Source of the DNA: Candidatus Uhrbacteria bacterium
GTDB taxonomy: Bacteria > Patescibacteriota > Patescibacteriia > 2-12-FULL-60-25
DNA: 64,000 bases
Reading direction: 5' to 3'
NCBI GenBank assembly: GCA_016222815.1
Contig: JACRQE010000003.1
Span: forward strand, 327,248-391,247
In this document: positions 36,209 through 43,940 of the stretch, piece after piece
How positions within the stretch are numbered: position 1 is the stretch's first letter
How the letters are laid out: each line of letters starts with the position of its first letter
The notes under the pieces: model-generated
Told to the model about the DNA's origin: nothing
The model's database searches: none
Seen by the model: the letters and a program-made list of their open reading frames with translations, nothing else
Made by a program: the position numbers and the translations under genes

Positions 36209-37138
36209 ATGCCTAAACGGCCGATAGCTTTTATTAAAGAATACAAAACATCCCGTGCCGAATGGGTGCATGTTGAACGCAACTCCGAAAAAGAAAAACG
36301 GCTGTTGGGCGAACGTTACCATTTCCATCAAGTCGATCTCCAGGAGATCCTACCGCCTCTGCAAAGGCCGAAAGTCGTTGTCCGGGAGGGTTACATCTTC
36401 ATGATCCTCCTTTTCCCGGTTTTCGATCCTGATACGCGGGTCATCTCCACCGCCGAAGTCGATTTTTTCATCTCGCCTGACCGCCTGGTCACGGTTTGTG
36501 GTTCGAAATTGCCGGCATTTGGCTCCGTATTCGAAGTCCTGTCCCAAAAGACCCGTAAAATACAATCCGCCAACGTTACCCACGTCCTGCATTCGATCTT
36601 GGACGCCCTGCTCGAATCCCTCTTCCCCATGCTCATCCATATCTCGCGGGATATCGATGATGTCGAAAAAGGGCTGTTCGAAGACAAACAGCGCGGCGTG
36701 ATCATGGAGCTTTTGCGCATAAAGACCAATATCGTGAATATCCGCAAAGCCATGCAAGGCCATAAGAAGGCCATCCGCATGCTCATGGCCACCGGCACCA
36801 CCATCCTGCCGATCAATCGCATGGAGGATTATTACAACCAGCTGGTCGACTACACCAAGGAAATCTGGGATACGCTCGAAGTCCAGCGCGAAACCATCAA
36901 CGCCCTGCATGAGACCCATTCATCTCTGATCGACAGCCGCACGAACGATATAATGAAGACATTGACCATTTTTTCTGTCATGATCTTTCCAGCGACTTTA
37001 ATCGCGACTCTCTTCGCCATGCGGGTTAACGGTATCCCCTGGATCGATGATCCATCCGGTTTTTATTACGTCATCGGCCTACTGATCGCCCTCGGCGCCG
37101 GTATGCTGGGATTCTTCAAATACAAAAAGTGGATTTGA
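36209..37138 (+). CDS. CorA-family divalent-cation channel with altered GMN signature
   Basis: A 309-residue CorA-like protein: soluble N-domain, a long helix (about 130-230), then two C-terminal membrane helices and a short basic tail (KYKKWI). The pore-loop signature Gly-Met-Asn is replaced: the stretch reads LFAMRVNGIPW, so Ala270-Met271-Arg272 sit where GMN is expected. Known mutants in GMN block Mg transport, so this protein may have another selectivity or be regulatory. The start at 36209 is favoured by the -10 position; ATG 36203 is an alternative. Runs divergently from the VirB4-like operon. Confidence 0.83.
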   Translation: MPKRPIAFIKEYKTSRAEWVHVERNSEKEKRLLGERYHFHQVDLQEILPPLQRPKVVVREGYIFMILLFPVFDPDTRVISTAEVDFFISPDRLVTVCGSKLPAFGSVFEVLSQKTRKIQSANVTHVLHSILDALLESLFPMLIHISRDIDDVEKGLFEDKQRGVIMELLRIKTNIVNIRKAMQGHKKAIRMLMATGTTILPINRMEDYYNQLVDYTKEIWDTLEVQRETINALHETHSSLIDSRTNDIMKTLTIFSVMIFPATLIATLFAMRVNGIPWIDDPSGFYYVIGLLIALGAGMLGFFKYKKWI

Positions 37139-37173
37139 TTTTTCCCCGCACCCCTCGTGTCGTCCTGAACGAA

Positions 37174-37206
37174 GGCCGTCAGACGGCCGTAGTTGAAGGA
37201 CCTTTT
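37174..37206 (+). terminator. Terminator between corA-like and cysS genes
   Basis: Inner stem GGCCGT/ACGGCC (37174-37179 and 37183-37188) within a longer imperfect palindrome, then CCTTTTT on the plus strand. It is REP-like in texture. Confidence 0.6.
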
Positions 37207-37216
37207 TACTGAGCGG

Positions 37217-38596
37217 TTATTTCGGCATCGCCTTTTGCCCTTCTTTCGTGTCCTCGATTATCCAACCAAGATCTTCAATTTGTTTGCGAATAGTGTCTGA
37301 TCCTGCCCAATCCTTGTTTTCCCTCGCTTTTTGGCGTTCATTCATCAAATTTTTGATATTCTCCGGCACCTCGATCTTCTTACCGACGTATTTTTCCAGA
37401 TCCAAACCTAAGACTTTATCCATCCAAAGCAAAGTCGCGCCTTTATCTCCTGCCGGATAATCCCCGTCCACGAGCTTCCAGATGACGGCCAAAGCTTTCG
37501 GTGTATTCAAGTCATCGTCCAATGCCGCTATGAAATCCGCCTCTATATCCGTCAGGACAGATCCTCCTGCTTCCAGCTCGCGTGAATATGCCCAAAGCCT
37601 GTTCAAAGCATTCTGCGAGGCTTGTAGCGCCTCAAACGTAAAATTTTGGAGCTGTCTGTAATGTGCGCCAAGATAAAAGTAGCGCAACGACAGTGGATTG
37701 AATCCTTTTTCCGCCAATTCGTTGATAGTGTAAACATTGCCAATGGATTTGGACATCTTTTGCCCATCCACGAGCAGGAATTCATTGTGCCACCAATAGT
37801 TCGCCAATTTCACCCCATAAGCCGCCTCGCTCTGGGCGATTTCGTTCTCATGATGCACCGGAATATGGTCCACGCCGCCGCAATGGATATCGAACGGCTG
37901 GCCAAGATATTTATGCGCCATTGCCGAGCATTCCGCATGCCAACCCGGGAATCCAACACCCCACGGACTCTCCCATTCCATTTGACGTTTTTCGTTCTTA
38001 GGTGAAAATTTCCACAACGCGAAATCCGTCTTGTTCCGCTTTTCCGGATTCGCTTCCACCCGCGCCCCTTCTTCCTTATCTTCAGCCTTCTGTCGGCTAA
38101 GCTGTCCATAAGACGGGAATTTTGAAGTATCGAAATACACACCATCAGAAATCACATAGGCATAACCCTTATCCATCAGGATTTTGACTAGCTCGATCTG
38201 TTCCGCAATATGGTCAGTTGCCCGACAAAGTAAAGGTTTGGGGGGGATTTTGAGGTTAAGCTTAGCCGCATTCTCAAGATATCGCTGGATGTAAAGCTCC
38301 GCGATTTCCCACACTGTCTTGTTTTCGCGCTTCGCACCCTTCTCCATCTTGTCCTCGCCTTCGTCGCTGTCGCTGACCAAATGCCCGACATCCGTGATGT
38401 TCAGGGCACGAGTGACCTCAAAACCGTTGAGCTCCAAAGTCCTCACGAGCACATCTTCCAACACATAAGACCTGAAATTCCCGATGTGCGCATCCCAATA
38501 AACCGTAGGCCCGCAGGTATACATCCGGACCTTTCCGTCATCGATAGGCTTGAATTCCTCGAGTTGTCGTGTGACGGTATTGAACAATTTGAGCAT
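37217..38596 (-). CDS. cysS: Cysteinyl-tRNA synthetase
   Basis: Class I aminoacyl-tRNA synthetase charging tRNA-Cys. The 459-residue protein has CGPTVYWDAHIGNFRSY (zinc Cys and HIGN signature), GFPGWHAECSAMA (zinc site), DHIPVHHENEIAQSEA and KMSKSIGNVYT. Length normal. The -10 GATAAT lies 8 nt before the ATG (38605-38610), with TTTGCA at 38627-38632. Confidence 0.96.
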   Translation of the reverse strand: MLKLFNTVTRQLEEFKPIDDGKVRMYTCGPTVYWDAHIGNFRSYVLEDVLVRTLELNGFEVTRALNITDVGHLVSDSDEGEDKMEKGAKRENKTVWEIAELYIQRYLENAAKLNLKIPPKPLLCRATDHIAEQIELVKILMDKGYAYVISDGVYFDTSKFPSYGQLSRQKAEDKEEGARVEANPEKRNKTDFALWKFSPKNEKRQMEWESPWGVGFPGWHAECSAMAHKYLGQPFDIHCGGVDHIPVHHENEIAQSEAAYGVKLANYWWHNEFLLVDGQKMSKSIGNVYTINELAEKGFNPLSLRYFYLGAHYRQLQNFTFEALQASQNALNRLWAYSRELEAGGSVLTDIEADFIAALDDDLNTPKALAVIWKLVDGDYPAGDKGATLLWMDKVLGLDLEKYVGKKIEVPENIKNLMNERQKARENKDWAGSDTIRKQIEDLGWIIEDTKEGQKAMPK

Positions 38597-38604
38597 TGCA
38601 TAAG

Positions 38605-38632
38605 ATTATCCGATAACCCTAAGCAATGCAAA
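38605..38632 (-). promoter_or_regulatory. cysS promoter
   Basis: TTTGCA (38627-38632), 16 nt spacer, GATAAT (38605-38610), 8 nt before the cysS ATG. Confidence 0.5.
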
Positions 38633-38683
38633 CGCCTCTCTCGAGTGTTGATAAGCATAGATTTTCGATTGGTTGAGCAATTT

Positions 38684-38712
38684 TTGTCACGACAGAAGAT
38701 CGGTGTTAGCAT
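38684..38712 (+). promoter_or_regulatory. Promoter of the 38721 gene
   Basis: TTGTCA (38684-38689), 17 nt spacer ending TGT, TAGCAT (38707-38712), 8 nt before the ATG. Confidence 0.55.
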
Positions 38713-38720
38713 GTACATGT

Positions 38721-39032
38721 ATGGAAAAAGAACCCACGACCCAAGATATCCTCGAGGCGATAAATCATTTTGCTTCAGACGTGGATGATAAATTCATTAG
38801 CATTGATAAGAGGTTTGATGGTATCGAAACAGATATTCGGCAAATCAAAGCAACGATGGTCACTAAATCCTACCTGGATGACAAAATGGCGGATCTACGC
38901 GGAGATCTGGTCTCAATAGTGCGCAAAGAAGATTCGAAAGTCGACACATTCGTTAAAATCGCGGCCGATGAAGGCGCAATCAGTAACAAATCCGCGCAGA
39001 AAATCCTGGCAATAAGCCCGTTCCCGAAATAA
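38721..39032 (+). CDS. Small coiled-coil protein
   Basis: A 103-residue protein with heptad-like spacing through DKFISIDKRFDGIETDIRQIK and a charged middle (LRGDLVSIVRKEDSKVD). The N-terminus PTTQDILEAINHFASDVDDK is of a type common in Patescibacteria. No membrane segment. Function unknown; a small oligomeric adaptor is plausible. It has its own leaderless promoter and shared terminator (39090-39117). Confidence 0.6.
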   Translation: MEKEPTTQDILEAINHFASDVDDKFISIDKRFDGIETDIRQIKATMVTKSYLDDKMADLRGDLVSIVRKEDSKVDTFVKIAADEGAISNKSAQKILAISPFPK

Positions 39033-39089
39033 ACAATGAATATCTGTAGGGTCGGATAATCATTTGCCCCTACCTGATCGATAATTCAA

Positions 39090-39117
39090 AAAATCCCCCA
39101 TTTAACCGAGGGATTTT
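39090..39117. terminator. Bidirectional terminator
   Basis: Stem AAAATCCC (39090-39097) with GGGATTTT (39110-39117), between the convergent 38721 and S74 genes. Confidence 0.75.
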
Positions 39118-39121
39118 GTAT

Positions 39122-41245
39122 CTATTTCAGGTTATTCAGTCTGCTCTCGATTACCCTCAATCTAAGTTCCAACGTCTCATTCTGGGCTTTCAACGCATCG
39201 TTCTCTGCTTTGAGTTCTTTGATTGATTCTACAACCAATGCGTCATATTCGTATGGAAGTTGCACTACTTTTATCTCTCCATCGTTGACTAAAGAGGCGT
39301 CATTTCCATTAGCTATGGATTTTGCAACCCAATTTGGGAACGATTTCTCCACGTCCTGTGCAATGAACCCTCCATCCACTCCGCTGACTCCGCCATGCAA
39401 TTCAGGGTTTTTCCATTCGAAGTTAACACCGTTTAGTTTGCTGAGTTTTTCCAAAGCACCCGTCATCGGTTTGACATTTGTCTTCAATCTCAAGTCCGAT
39501 GGAGCAGCCCACGCTCCACCTCCAGGCTTTGTGGCGACACCCGCACCGCTGAATGTATACTGCCAGCCTATTGTGGGGTTCCAGAACCCGATTAACCTAC
39601 TCGCAGCAGGTTGGGCTCCCCCGATGGCATCCCCGAAGAACCATTGATCCGTCGTTCCGCTCGATAGCCAAATACCTGCGGTACCGGCTGCCCCATTTCT
39701 TACTCTCATACGGTCTGCAACATCTAGCGCATATCCAGGCGTCGTCGTCTTTATTCCTACGTTATCCGCGAAATAATTAGCCGTTCCACCATAACCCCAG
39801 CTGAAATATGTACCGTCATACCAAAGTGCTTCAGCCGCTCCGACTCGCATAACTGTGCCTGGTGCTCCAGATGGTTTTAAGGTCAAAACGCCGTCAACTC
39901 CAAGGTCATTGTTTACGTCAACATCTTGGAGGCTGCTTAGTCCGATAGCGCTTATGGCATAAGTTCCATCTGCCAGTGTCAAAGCGGTTGTACCTTTACT
40001 GAAATATCCCGCCTGCTGCCTGCATCCTATCCAAACCGTTGCACCGGCTACGCTTCTGAAGTCGCCGGCGCAATGTGCATATCCATCAGCGAGATTGATG
40101 GAGTTGTAGCTCTTGATTCCTTCTTCAGTCAGCAGATTACCCAGATACGTTCCAGGAACATTTACGTTTAATGTTTTATAAACCGTCATTCGGGTATTCG
40201 CGTTGTCGTACGTTAGATTCGCCGAACCACCGAACGCGCCGCTGTTATTGTATTGGATTTGAGTATTGGCGCCTCCTGGTGTTCCGCTTGAAGGCCAAGC
40301 TGTGCGACAGTCCGGTAGGCCACCAGATAAACCAAGGCAGAGCTTTGTCGTCGGTGCAATCAACTGCAGTGTCCCAGAAACCGTAGTCGTATCATTTATC
40401 GAACCCAGTCTGGTGTTGCCTGAAACCGATAAGCCGTAATTTGTGCTTGGATTCGCTAACTCGACCGATCGGTTACTGCCTGCATCTACAAAATAACCAG
40501 CCGGTCCAGCACTAGAACCTCGGACAAACAAACCATAAGAAGTTCCGAGTGCATTCTGCGCGTTGAAATAAGCGGCATAACCATTAGTCACGTCTGCCCC
40601 AATATAGCTCGAAACCGCCCTGGCATTAACTCCTCTCCCAATGGAATAAGAACCGTAGGCTCCATCAAAATAGCCGCCATAACCTCCCCAGTTCGAAGTA
40701 TTCGGATATGCGCCAGTCATTGTCAGATTACCTGTCATCGTATCACCAGCCTTCAACACATAGCTACCCGCCCCACCCGAGGGCCAGGTCGTGATGCAAT
40801 CAGCAGGATTTCCTGGATTGAAACAGTATTTATCGGCTTGAATACGTCCATCTTCACCGAGAACTGGATTGGCTGTAATGCCCAGCGCTCGCAACCCACC
40901 GTAAACGTTAAACGTTAGCGGTTTTGCACCAGCTCCCAAGTTTCGCATGTCTAATGTCGAAGCACCTGCGTTATCGACTCGAATTGCTCTGCCGCTTTTA
41001 AAACCAACGTCGCTGATGAAATTATACCCTCCAGGATGACCTCCGCCCGTCGCATCTGTTCCAAAATTGATATTTGCTCCTTCTTGATGCGCTGAAGATC
41101 CCGCGGTATTCCATATGACCCCTGGCACATTACCTCCTGTGGGCTGTGTTGATGGCCCTGTGAATTGCGCATTAGCAGCAAACACAAGACTTAGAATGGC
41201 AACCGCCGATAACGGAACTATATAACGCAAATTTAAGCGCTTCAT
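39122..41245 (-). CDS. Secreted fiber-like protein with C-terminal S74 chaperone domain
   Basis: A 707-residue protein (start ATG 41245) with a signal peptide (VPLSAVAILSLVFAANAQ). A long Gly/Thr/Ser/Asn-rich beta region contains several GDTMTGNLTM-like and YNNSGAFGGSANLTYDN-like segments typical of trimeric fibers. Near residues 590-660 is a peptidase S74 intramolecular chaperone: PSDLRLKTNVKPM and GGFIAQDVEKSFPNWV, which auto-cleaves after trimerisation in phage tailspikes. A coiled-coil end (ELKAENDALKAQNETLELR) follows. The exported signal peptide suggests a cell-surface fiber used in attachment. Confidence 0.85.
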   Translation of the reverse strand: MKRLNLRYIVPLSAVAILSLVFAANAQFTGPSTQPTGGNVPGVIWNTAGSSAHQEGANINFGTDATGGGHPGGYNFISDVGFKSGRAIRVDNAGASTLDMRNLGAGAKPLTFNVYGGLRALGITANPVLGEDGRIQADKYCFNPGNPADCITTWPSGGAGSYVLKAGDTMTGNLTMTGAYPNTSNWGGYGGYFDGAYGSYSIGRGVNARAVSSYIGADVTNGYAAYFNAQNALGTSYGLFVRGSSAGPAGYFVDAGSNRSVELANPSTNYGLSVSGNTRLGSINDTTTVSGTLQLIAPTTKLCLGLSGGLPDCRTAWPSSGTPGGANTQIQYNNSGAFGGSANLTYDNANTRMTVYKTLNVNVPGTYLGNLLTEEGIKSYNSINLADGYAHCAGDFRSVAGATVWIGCRQQAGYFSKGTTALTLADGTYAISAIGLSSLQDVDVNNDLGVDGVLTLKPSGAPGTVMRVGAAEALWYDGTYFSWGYGGTANYFADNVGIKTTTPGYALDVADRMRVRNGAAGTAGIWLSSGTTDQWFFGDAIGGAQPAASRLIGFWNPTIGWQYTFSGAGVATKPGGGAWAAPSDLRLKTNVKPMTGALEKLSKLNGVNFEWKNPELHGGVSGVDGGFIAQDVEKSFPNWVAKSIANGNDASLVNDGEIKVVQLPYEYDALVVESIKELKAENDALKAQNETLELRLRVIESRLNNLK

Positions 41246-41254
41246 ATTGTCGTC

Positions 41255-41263
41255 ATTATAGCA
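41255..41263 (-). promoter_or_regulatory. Extended -10 of the S74 fiber gene
   Basis: TGC-TATAAT, a perfect hexamer, 9 nt before the ATG. No -35 of note. Confidence 0.65.
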
Positions 41264-41290
41264 CACCCATGTTAAATGGTACGAACGAAT

Positions 41291-41370
41291 AAAAAACACC
41301 CGCGGGATGGTCGGGGCGGTCCACGCTCACTTTCTGGGTGATGTGTCCGCCCCTCGCATGCCGCGGGGTT
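41291..41370 (-). terminator. Terminator of the 41382-43256 lipoprotein gene
   Basis: A nested stem: GGGGCGG (41313-41319) with CCGCCCC (41347-41353), enclosed by an outer arm CCCGCGG with CCGCGGG, followed on the minus strand by a run of six T. Confidence 0.75.
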
Positions 41371-41381
41371 GAGGTTGAGGT

Positions 41382-43256
41382 TCAGTTGCAGTCCAGGGTG
41401 TACACGCCCGCGTTGGGCGAGATAGTTGGAAACCAGGCCTTGCCAGCGTTGTACCAGACTGCGACACCTGGGCCGTACGCGAGTCCGTCAGCCGCATAGG
41501 TCGCAGGCTGACTGACTTGGTCGATTGTCGTAATCTTCAGGTTGCCAGGCTGAAGTGGCTCGGAGCCACCTAGGGCGAGCGTTGTCCCTGTTCGAGCCGA
41601 GAAAATCGGCGTGTAACCGTACGTGTTCTCGTTGACGTAGGGCGTCCAAGTAGCCAGGTTGTTGGTCACGTGGTACACAACGCCTTTGCCGGTCGTCGTA
41701 CTTCCCGAGGCCCACAGGTCGCCGGTGGAAGATCCGTGGATCGCCTGAAGCGATGCACATTCGGCTGGAACCGAAATCTTGCTCCACGTAGAACCGTTCC
41801 ACCGGATCAGGAAGCCCGCCACCGGGACAGTCCCACCACCGTCGACGGGCACGGACTCTTCACCGGTGACAAAAACATTCGAGGGGTCCAGGCCCCAGAC
41901 ATGGTAGAAACGGCCGTACCCCGTGGACGAGGTCGGAGCCCCGGTGTCCATCCAGCTAGTTCCTGACTTTCGCCAGACTTTGTAGCCTGTGGTCTTCCAC
42001 CCTGTCACGAACACGTTGGAGGAATCGCTTCCCCAAATGCTTTCGAACGACTTCGCGTATGGCTCATTCAAGTCCTCTACCCAGCTGCCTGTCGTCTTGT
42101 GGAAGAGCATGCCCTGGGTTCCTGAATTACCTCGGGCTGCTGCCCATATGTCATTCGGGCCCGAACCCCAGATTTCGTGTATCTCCTCCGCTGTAGCCGG
42201 GGATCCTGAAATCGTCGTCGCAAGTGCCTCGTTGAGCCACGTGCTTCCGTTCCAGTGCGCGACCACGCCCTTGCTGTAGCTCGCTGCCGTCACGTAGACG
42301 TTGGAGTTGTCAGTTCCCCAGATGCCTCCTGTCAGGTCGGCCTGCTCGCCGTCGATCTTGAACTGGTCGAATGCGGCGTGCCTCGTCGCGTTGTTGCACG
42401 TGAACGGTTGCGGGACGATGTTGCACTTGGGATAGCCCGTGAAACCGCTGGCGCAAGCGCCGCAGCTCGCAGTGTCAAACCCCGTGTCGCAACTGCACGT
42501 TCCCGTCTGGTCGTTGCAGGTCCCATGACCTGAACAGTCGGCCGGACACGCTTGGACGGCGTAGCACGTCGGGTAGTTCTTGTACCCGGTCGCGCACGAT
42601 CCGCAATCAGGGGTGTTGAAGCCCGTGTCGCAGGTGCACGTCCCGTTGGACGTATCGCACGAGCCGTGGTTCGAACAGTCGGCCGGACACGGAACGACAA
42701 TCGTTCCGCCGGTCCCCGAGTCAGTCGACCCGGTTCCGCCGGTGTTCGATCCGCCTGTACCCGAGCTTCCGCCCGAGCCAGAGGTTCCACCTGAACCGGT
42801 CTCGGCGTCGCCTGCGTCATCGTTCGGTGCGCTGGAGTAGCCAGCCGCGCCGCCCGCATCAGCATCCGAACCGCCTGCTCCTCCAGCTTCTGCGTCGCCG
42901 CCGTCGTTGAGAGGCGCGCTGCCGAATCCGGCCTCGCCGCCTACTCCCGCCGTACCGGCATTTCCGCCAGCATCCTGGTCGGTTCCACCGGTCCCGGAGC
43001 CGCCAGACGTACCGCCAGTGCTTCCTCCGGTAGATCCGCTTCCGCCCGTTGCCGAGCTTCCGCCGATTCCACCAGCTCCTGACGTACCGGCGCTTCCGCC
43101 AGTTCCGCCATCCGGAGTACTGCCGCCTGAGCCGCTCGTGATAATCGGCTGGCTGGGTGAGTCGTCGCTCCCGCAACCGGGAACAACGAACGCGTTGAAA
43201 GTTACGAGCAGGGCCCCAGCGGCCCAGCCCAGTACCCGCAGGGTCTGCTTGTTCAT
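41382..43256 (-). CDS. Surface lipoprotein: Gly/Ser linker, EGF-like repeats, propeller-like domain
   Basis: A 624-residue protein; ATG 43256 has a GAGG Shine-Dalgarno and starts a lipoprotein signal with Cys28 (FVVPGC). Residues 41-185 form a low-complexity Gly/Ser/Thr/Asp linker. Residues 190-287 hold two Cys-rich EGF-like blocks (CPADCSNHGSCDTSNGTCTC and CPADCSGHGTCNDQTGTCSC). The rest (about 300-624) has repeated VWGxxxxNVFVTG-type blades (IWGSGPNDIWAA, WGLDPSNVFVTGEE), suggesting a beta-propeller. This architecture recalls myxobacterial outer-membrane lipoproteins. It resembles 1874-4339 in linker and promoter. Surface binding is the likely role. Confidence 0.8.
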   Translation of the reverse strand: MNKQTLRVLGWAAGALLVTFNAFVVPGCGSDDSPSQPIITSGSGGSTPDGGTGGSAGTSGAGGIGGSSATGGSGSTGGSTGGTSGGSGTGGTDQDAGGNAGTAGVGGEAGFGSAPLNDGGDAEAGGAGGSDADAGGAAGYSSAPNDDAGDAETGSGGTSGSGGSSGTGGSNTGGTGSTDSGTGGTIVVPCPADCSNHGSCDTSNGTCTCDTGFNTPDCGSCATGYKNYPTCYAVQACPADCSGHGTCNDQTGTCSCDTGFDTASCGACASGFTGYPKCNIVPQPFTCNNATRHAAFDQFKIDGEQADLTGGIWGTDNSNVYVTAASYSKGVVAHWNGSTWLNEALATTISGSPATAEEIHEIWGSGPNDIWAAARGNSGTQGMLFHKTTGSWVEDLNEPYAKSFESIWGSDSSNVFVTGWKTTGYKVWRKSGTSWMDTGAPTSSTGYGRFYHVWGLDPSNVFVTGEESVPVDGGGTVPVAGFLIRWNGSTWSKISVPAECASLQAIHGSSTGDLWASGSTTTGKGVVYHVTNNLATWTPYVNENTYGYTPIFSARTGTTLALGGSEPLQPGNLKITTIDQVSQPATYAADGLAYGPGVAVWYNAGKAWFPTISPNAGVYTLDCN

Positions 43257-43342
43257 GACTGATACCTCGTTGTAAAGAGCCAGGTTGAGCAAAATTCGCC
43301 CACCTATCGCAAGACCCACCACGGGTCCCGCTGACAAGTTTC

Positions 43343-43371
43343 AGTAAAGCACTAAATCACGGATTTGTCAA
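43343..43371 (-). promoter_or_regulatory. Promoter of the 41382-43256 lipoprotein gene
   Basis: TTGACA (43366-43371), 17 nt spacer ending TGC, TTTACT (43343-43348). The leader is about 80 nt. Confidence 0.65.
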
Positions 43372-43431
43372 TCCACATCAGACCTGGTAAGTTATCACGT
43401 TTTGTAACTTGATCTGTGCATAAAAACGGAA

Positions 43432-43458
43432 AAACGATGGCCTGGATGGTCATCGTTT
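43432..43458 (-). terminator. Terminator of the small unit
   Basis: Stem AAACGATG (43432-43439) with CATCGTTT (43451-43458), then TTTTT-rich sequence on the minus strand. Confidence 0.7.
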
Positions 43459-43486
43459 CATGATAGAGGGAGCTGGGTAGTGGGAT

Positions 43487-43506
43487 GCCCCGACATTCGT
43501 CGGGGC
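43487..43506. other. Stable hairpin in the small unit
   Basis: GCCCCGAC-ATTC-GTCGGGGC, eight perfect base pairs and a 4-nt loop, 13 nt after the mini-ORF stop. Confidence 0.7.
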
Positions 43507-43559
43507 GAGGGGGATCGACTCAGTTCAACATACACGCCTCCTTTCCTGGGGCTGTTAGC

Positions 43560-43685
43560 TCAGTTAGAGTGAGCGGTACAAGTACCGCATGACTCCGCAG
43601 AGCAAACGCTCCAACGGAGGAAATCGGGTTTGCGCTCGATGCGCCATTCCCCGATCCAGGGTGTAGTTCCGGTGAGCTTTCGCAT
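43560..43685 (-). CDS. Possible 41-residue Cys/Ser/Thr-rich peptide
   Basis: ATG at 43685, stop TGA at 43560-43562. The N-terminal half is basic and Trp-containing (TPWIGEWRIERKPDF). The last 15 residues are Ser/Thr/Cys-rich with three Cys (VCSAESCGTCTAHSN). AGGAG lies 13 nt upstream, somewhat far. This is the only ORF of note inside a unit with its own promoter and terminator. A secreted or modified peptide precursor is possible; no modifying enzyme is adjacent. Confidence 0.35.
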   Translation of the reverse strand: MRKLTGTTPWIGEWRIERKPDFLRWSVCSAESCGTCTAHSN

Positions 43686-43773
43686 CGAACCGGTTTGTCT
43701 CCTGCGTATGCTTCTGAATCAATCCAGCCATGTAGGCTGGTGAAAAGGGCTATCCGCGTTCAGCGAATATAAA

Positions 43774-43802
43774 TGCTTATCATTTACCTAAATACCTGTC
43801 AA
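43774..43802 (-). promoter_or_regulatory. Promoter of the small unit
   Basis: TTGACA (43797-43802), 17 nt spacer ending TGA, TAAGCA (43774-43779). Start near 43767. Confidence 0.55.
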
Positions 43803-43925
43803 GACCGCATGGTTGAGCACAAAAATAGGTGACCATACGACAAGCTCAGGGCAAATTAGTTCGTGAGTCTGTCGAAGGAATTCCGGTTATGCAGTTCAGG
43901 ACTACCAACTCGGTTGGGATTAACG

Positions 43926-43931
43926 TACAAT
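43926..43931 (+). promoter_or_regulatory. -10 box of the 43941 gene
   Basis: TACAAT, 9 nt before the ATG at 43941. No convincing -35. Confidence 0.4.
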
Positions 43932-43940
43932 ATCCCTACT

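Larger units (their letters stand above)
43425..43802 (-). other. Unassigned small transcription unit (no large gene)
   Basis: Within the long gap between 43256 and 43941 lies what looks like a complete minus-strand unit of about 340 nt: promoter at 43774-43802, a 41-codon ORF (43560-43685), a strong Shine-Dalgarno followed by a four-codon mini-ORF (43520-43531), a stable hairpin (43487-43506) and a terminator (43432-43458). The plus strand from 43549 resembles the first 23 nt of a tRNA, but no T-arm or 3' acceptor half is found. It could be a peptide gene, a structured RNA, or both. Confidence 0.45.

Noticed and set aside
37217..38596. HIGN instead of HIGH in CysS as an anomaly
   Set aside because: HIGN occurs in many normal bacterial cysteinyl-tRNA synthetases.
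43549..43600. Plus-strand sequence like the 5' half of a tRNA (GGGGCTGTTAGCTCAGTTAG)
   Set aside because: The acceptor and D-arm look right, but the would-be anticodon stem has a 6-nt loop, and there is no T-arm or matching 3' acceptor within 300 nt. Also no tmRNA 3' end was found.
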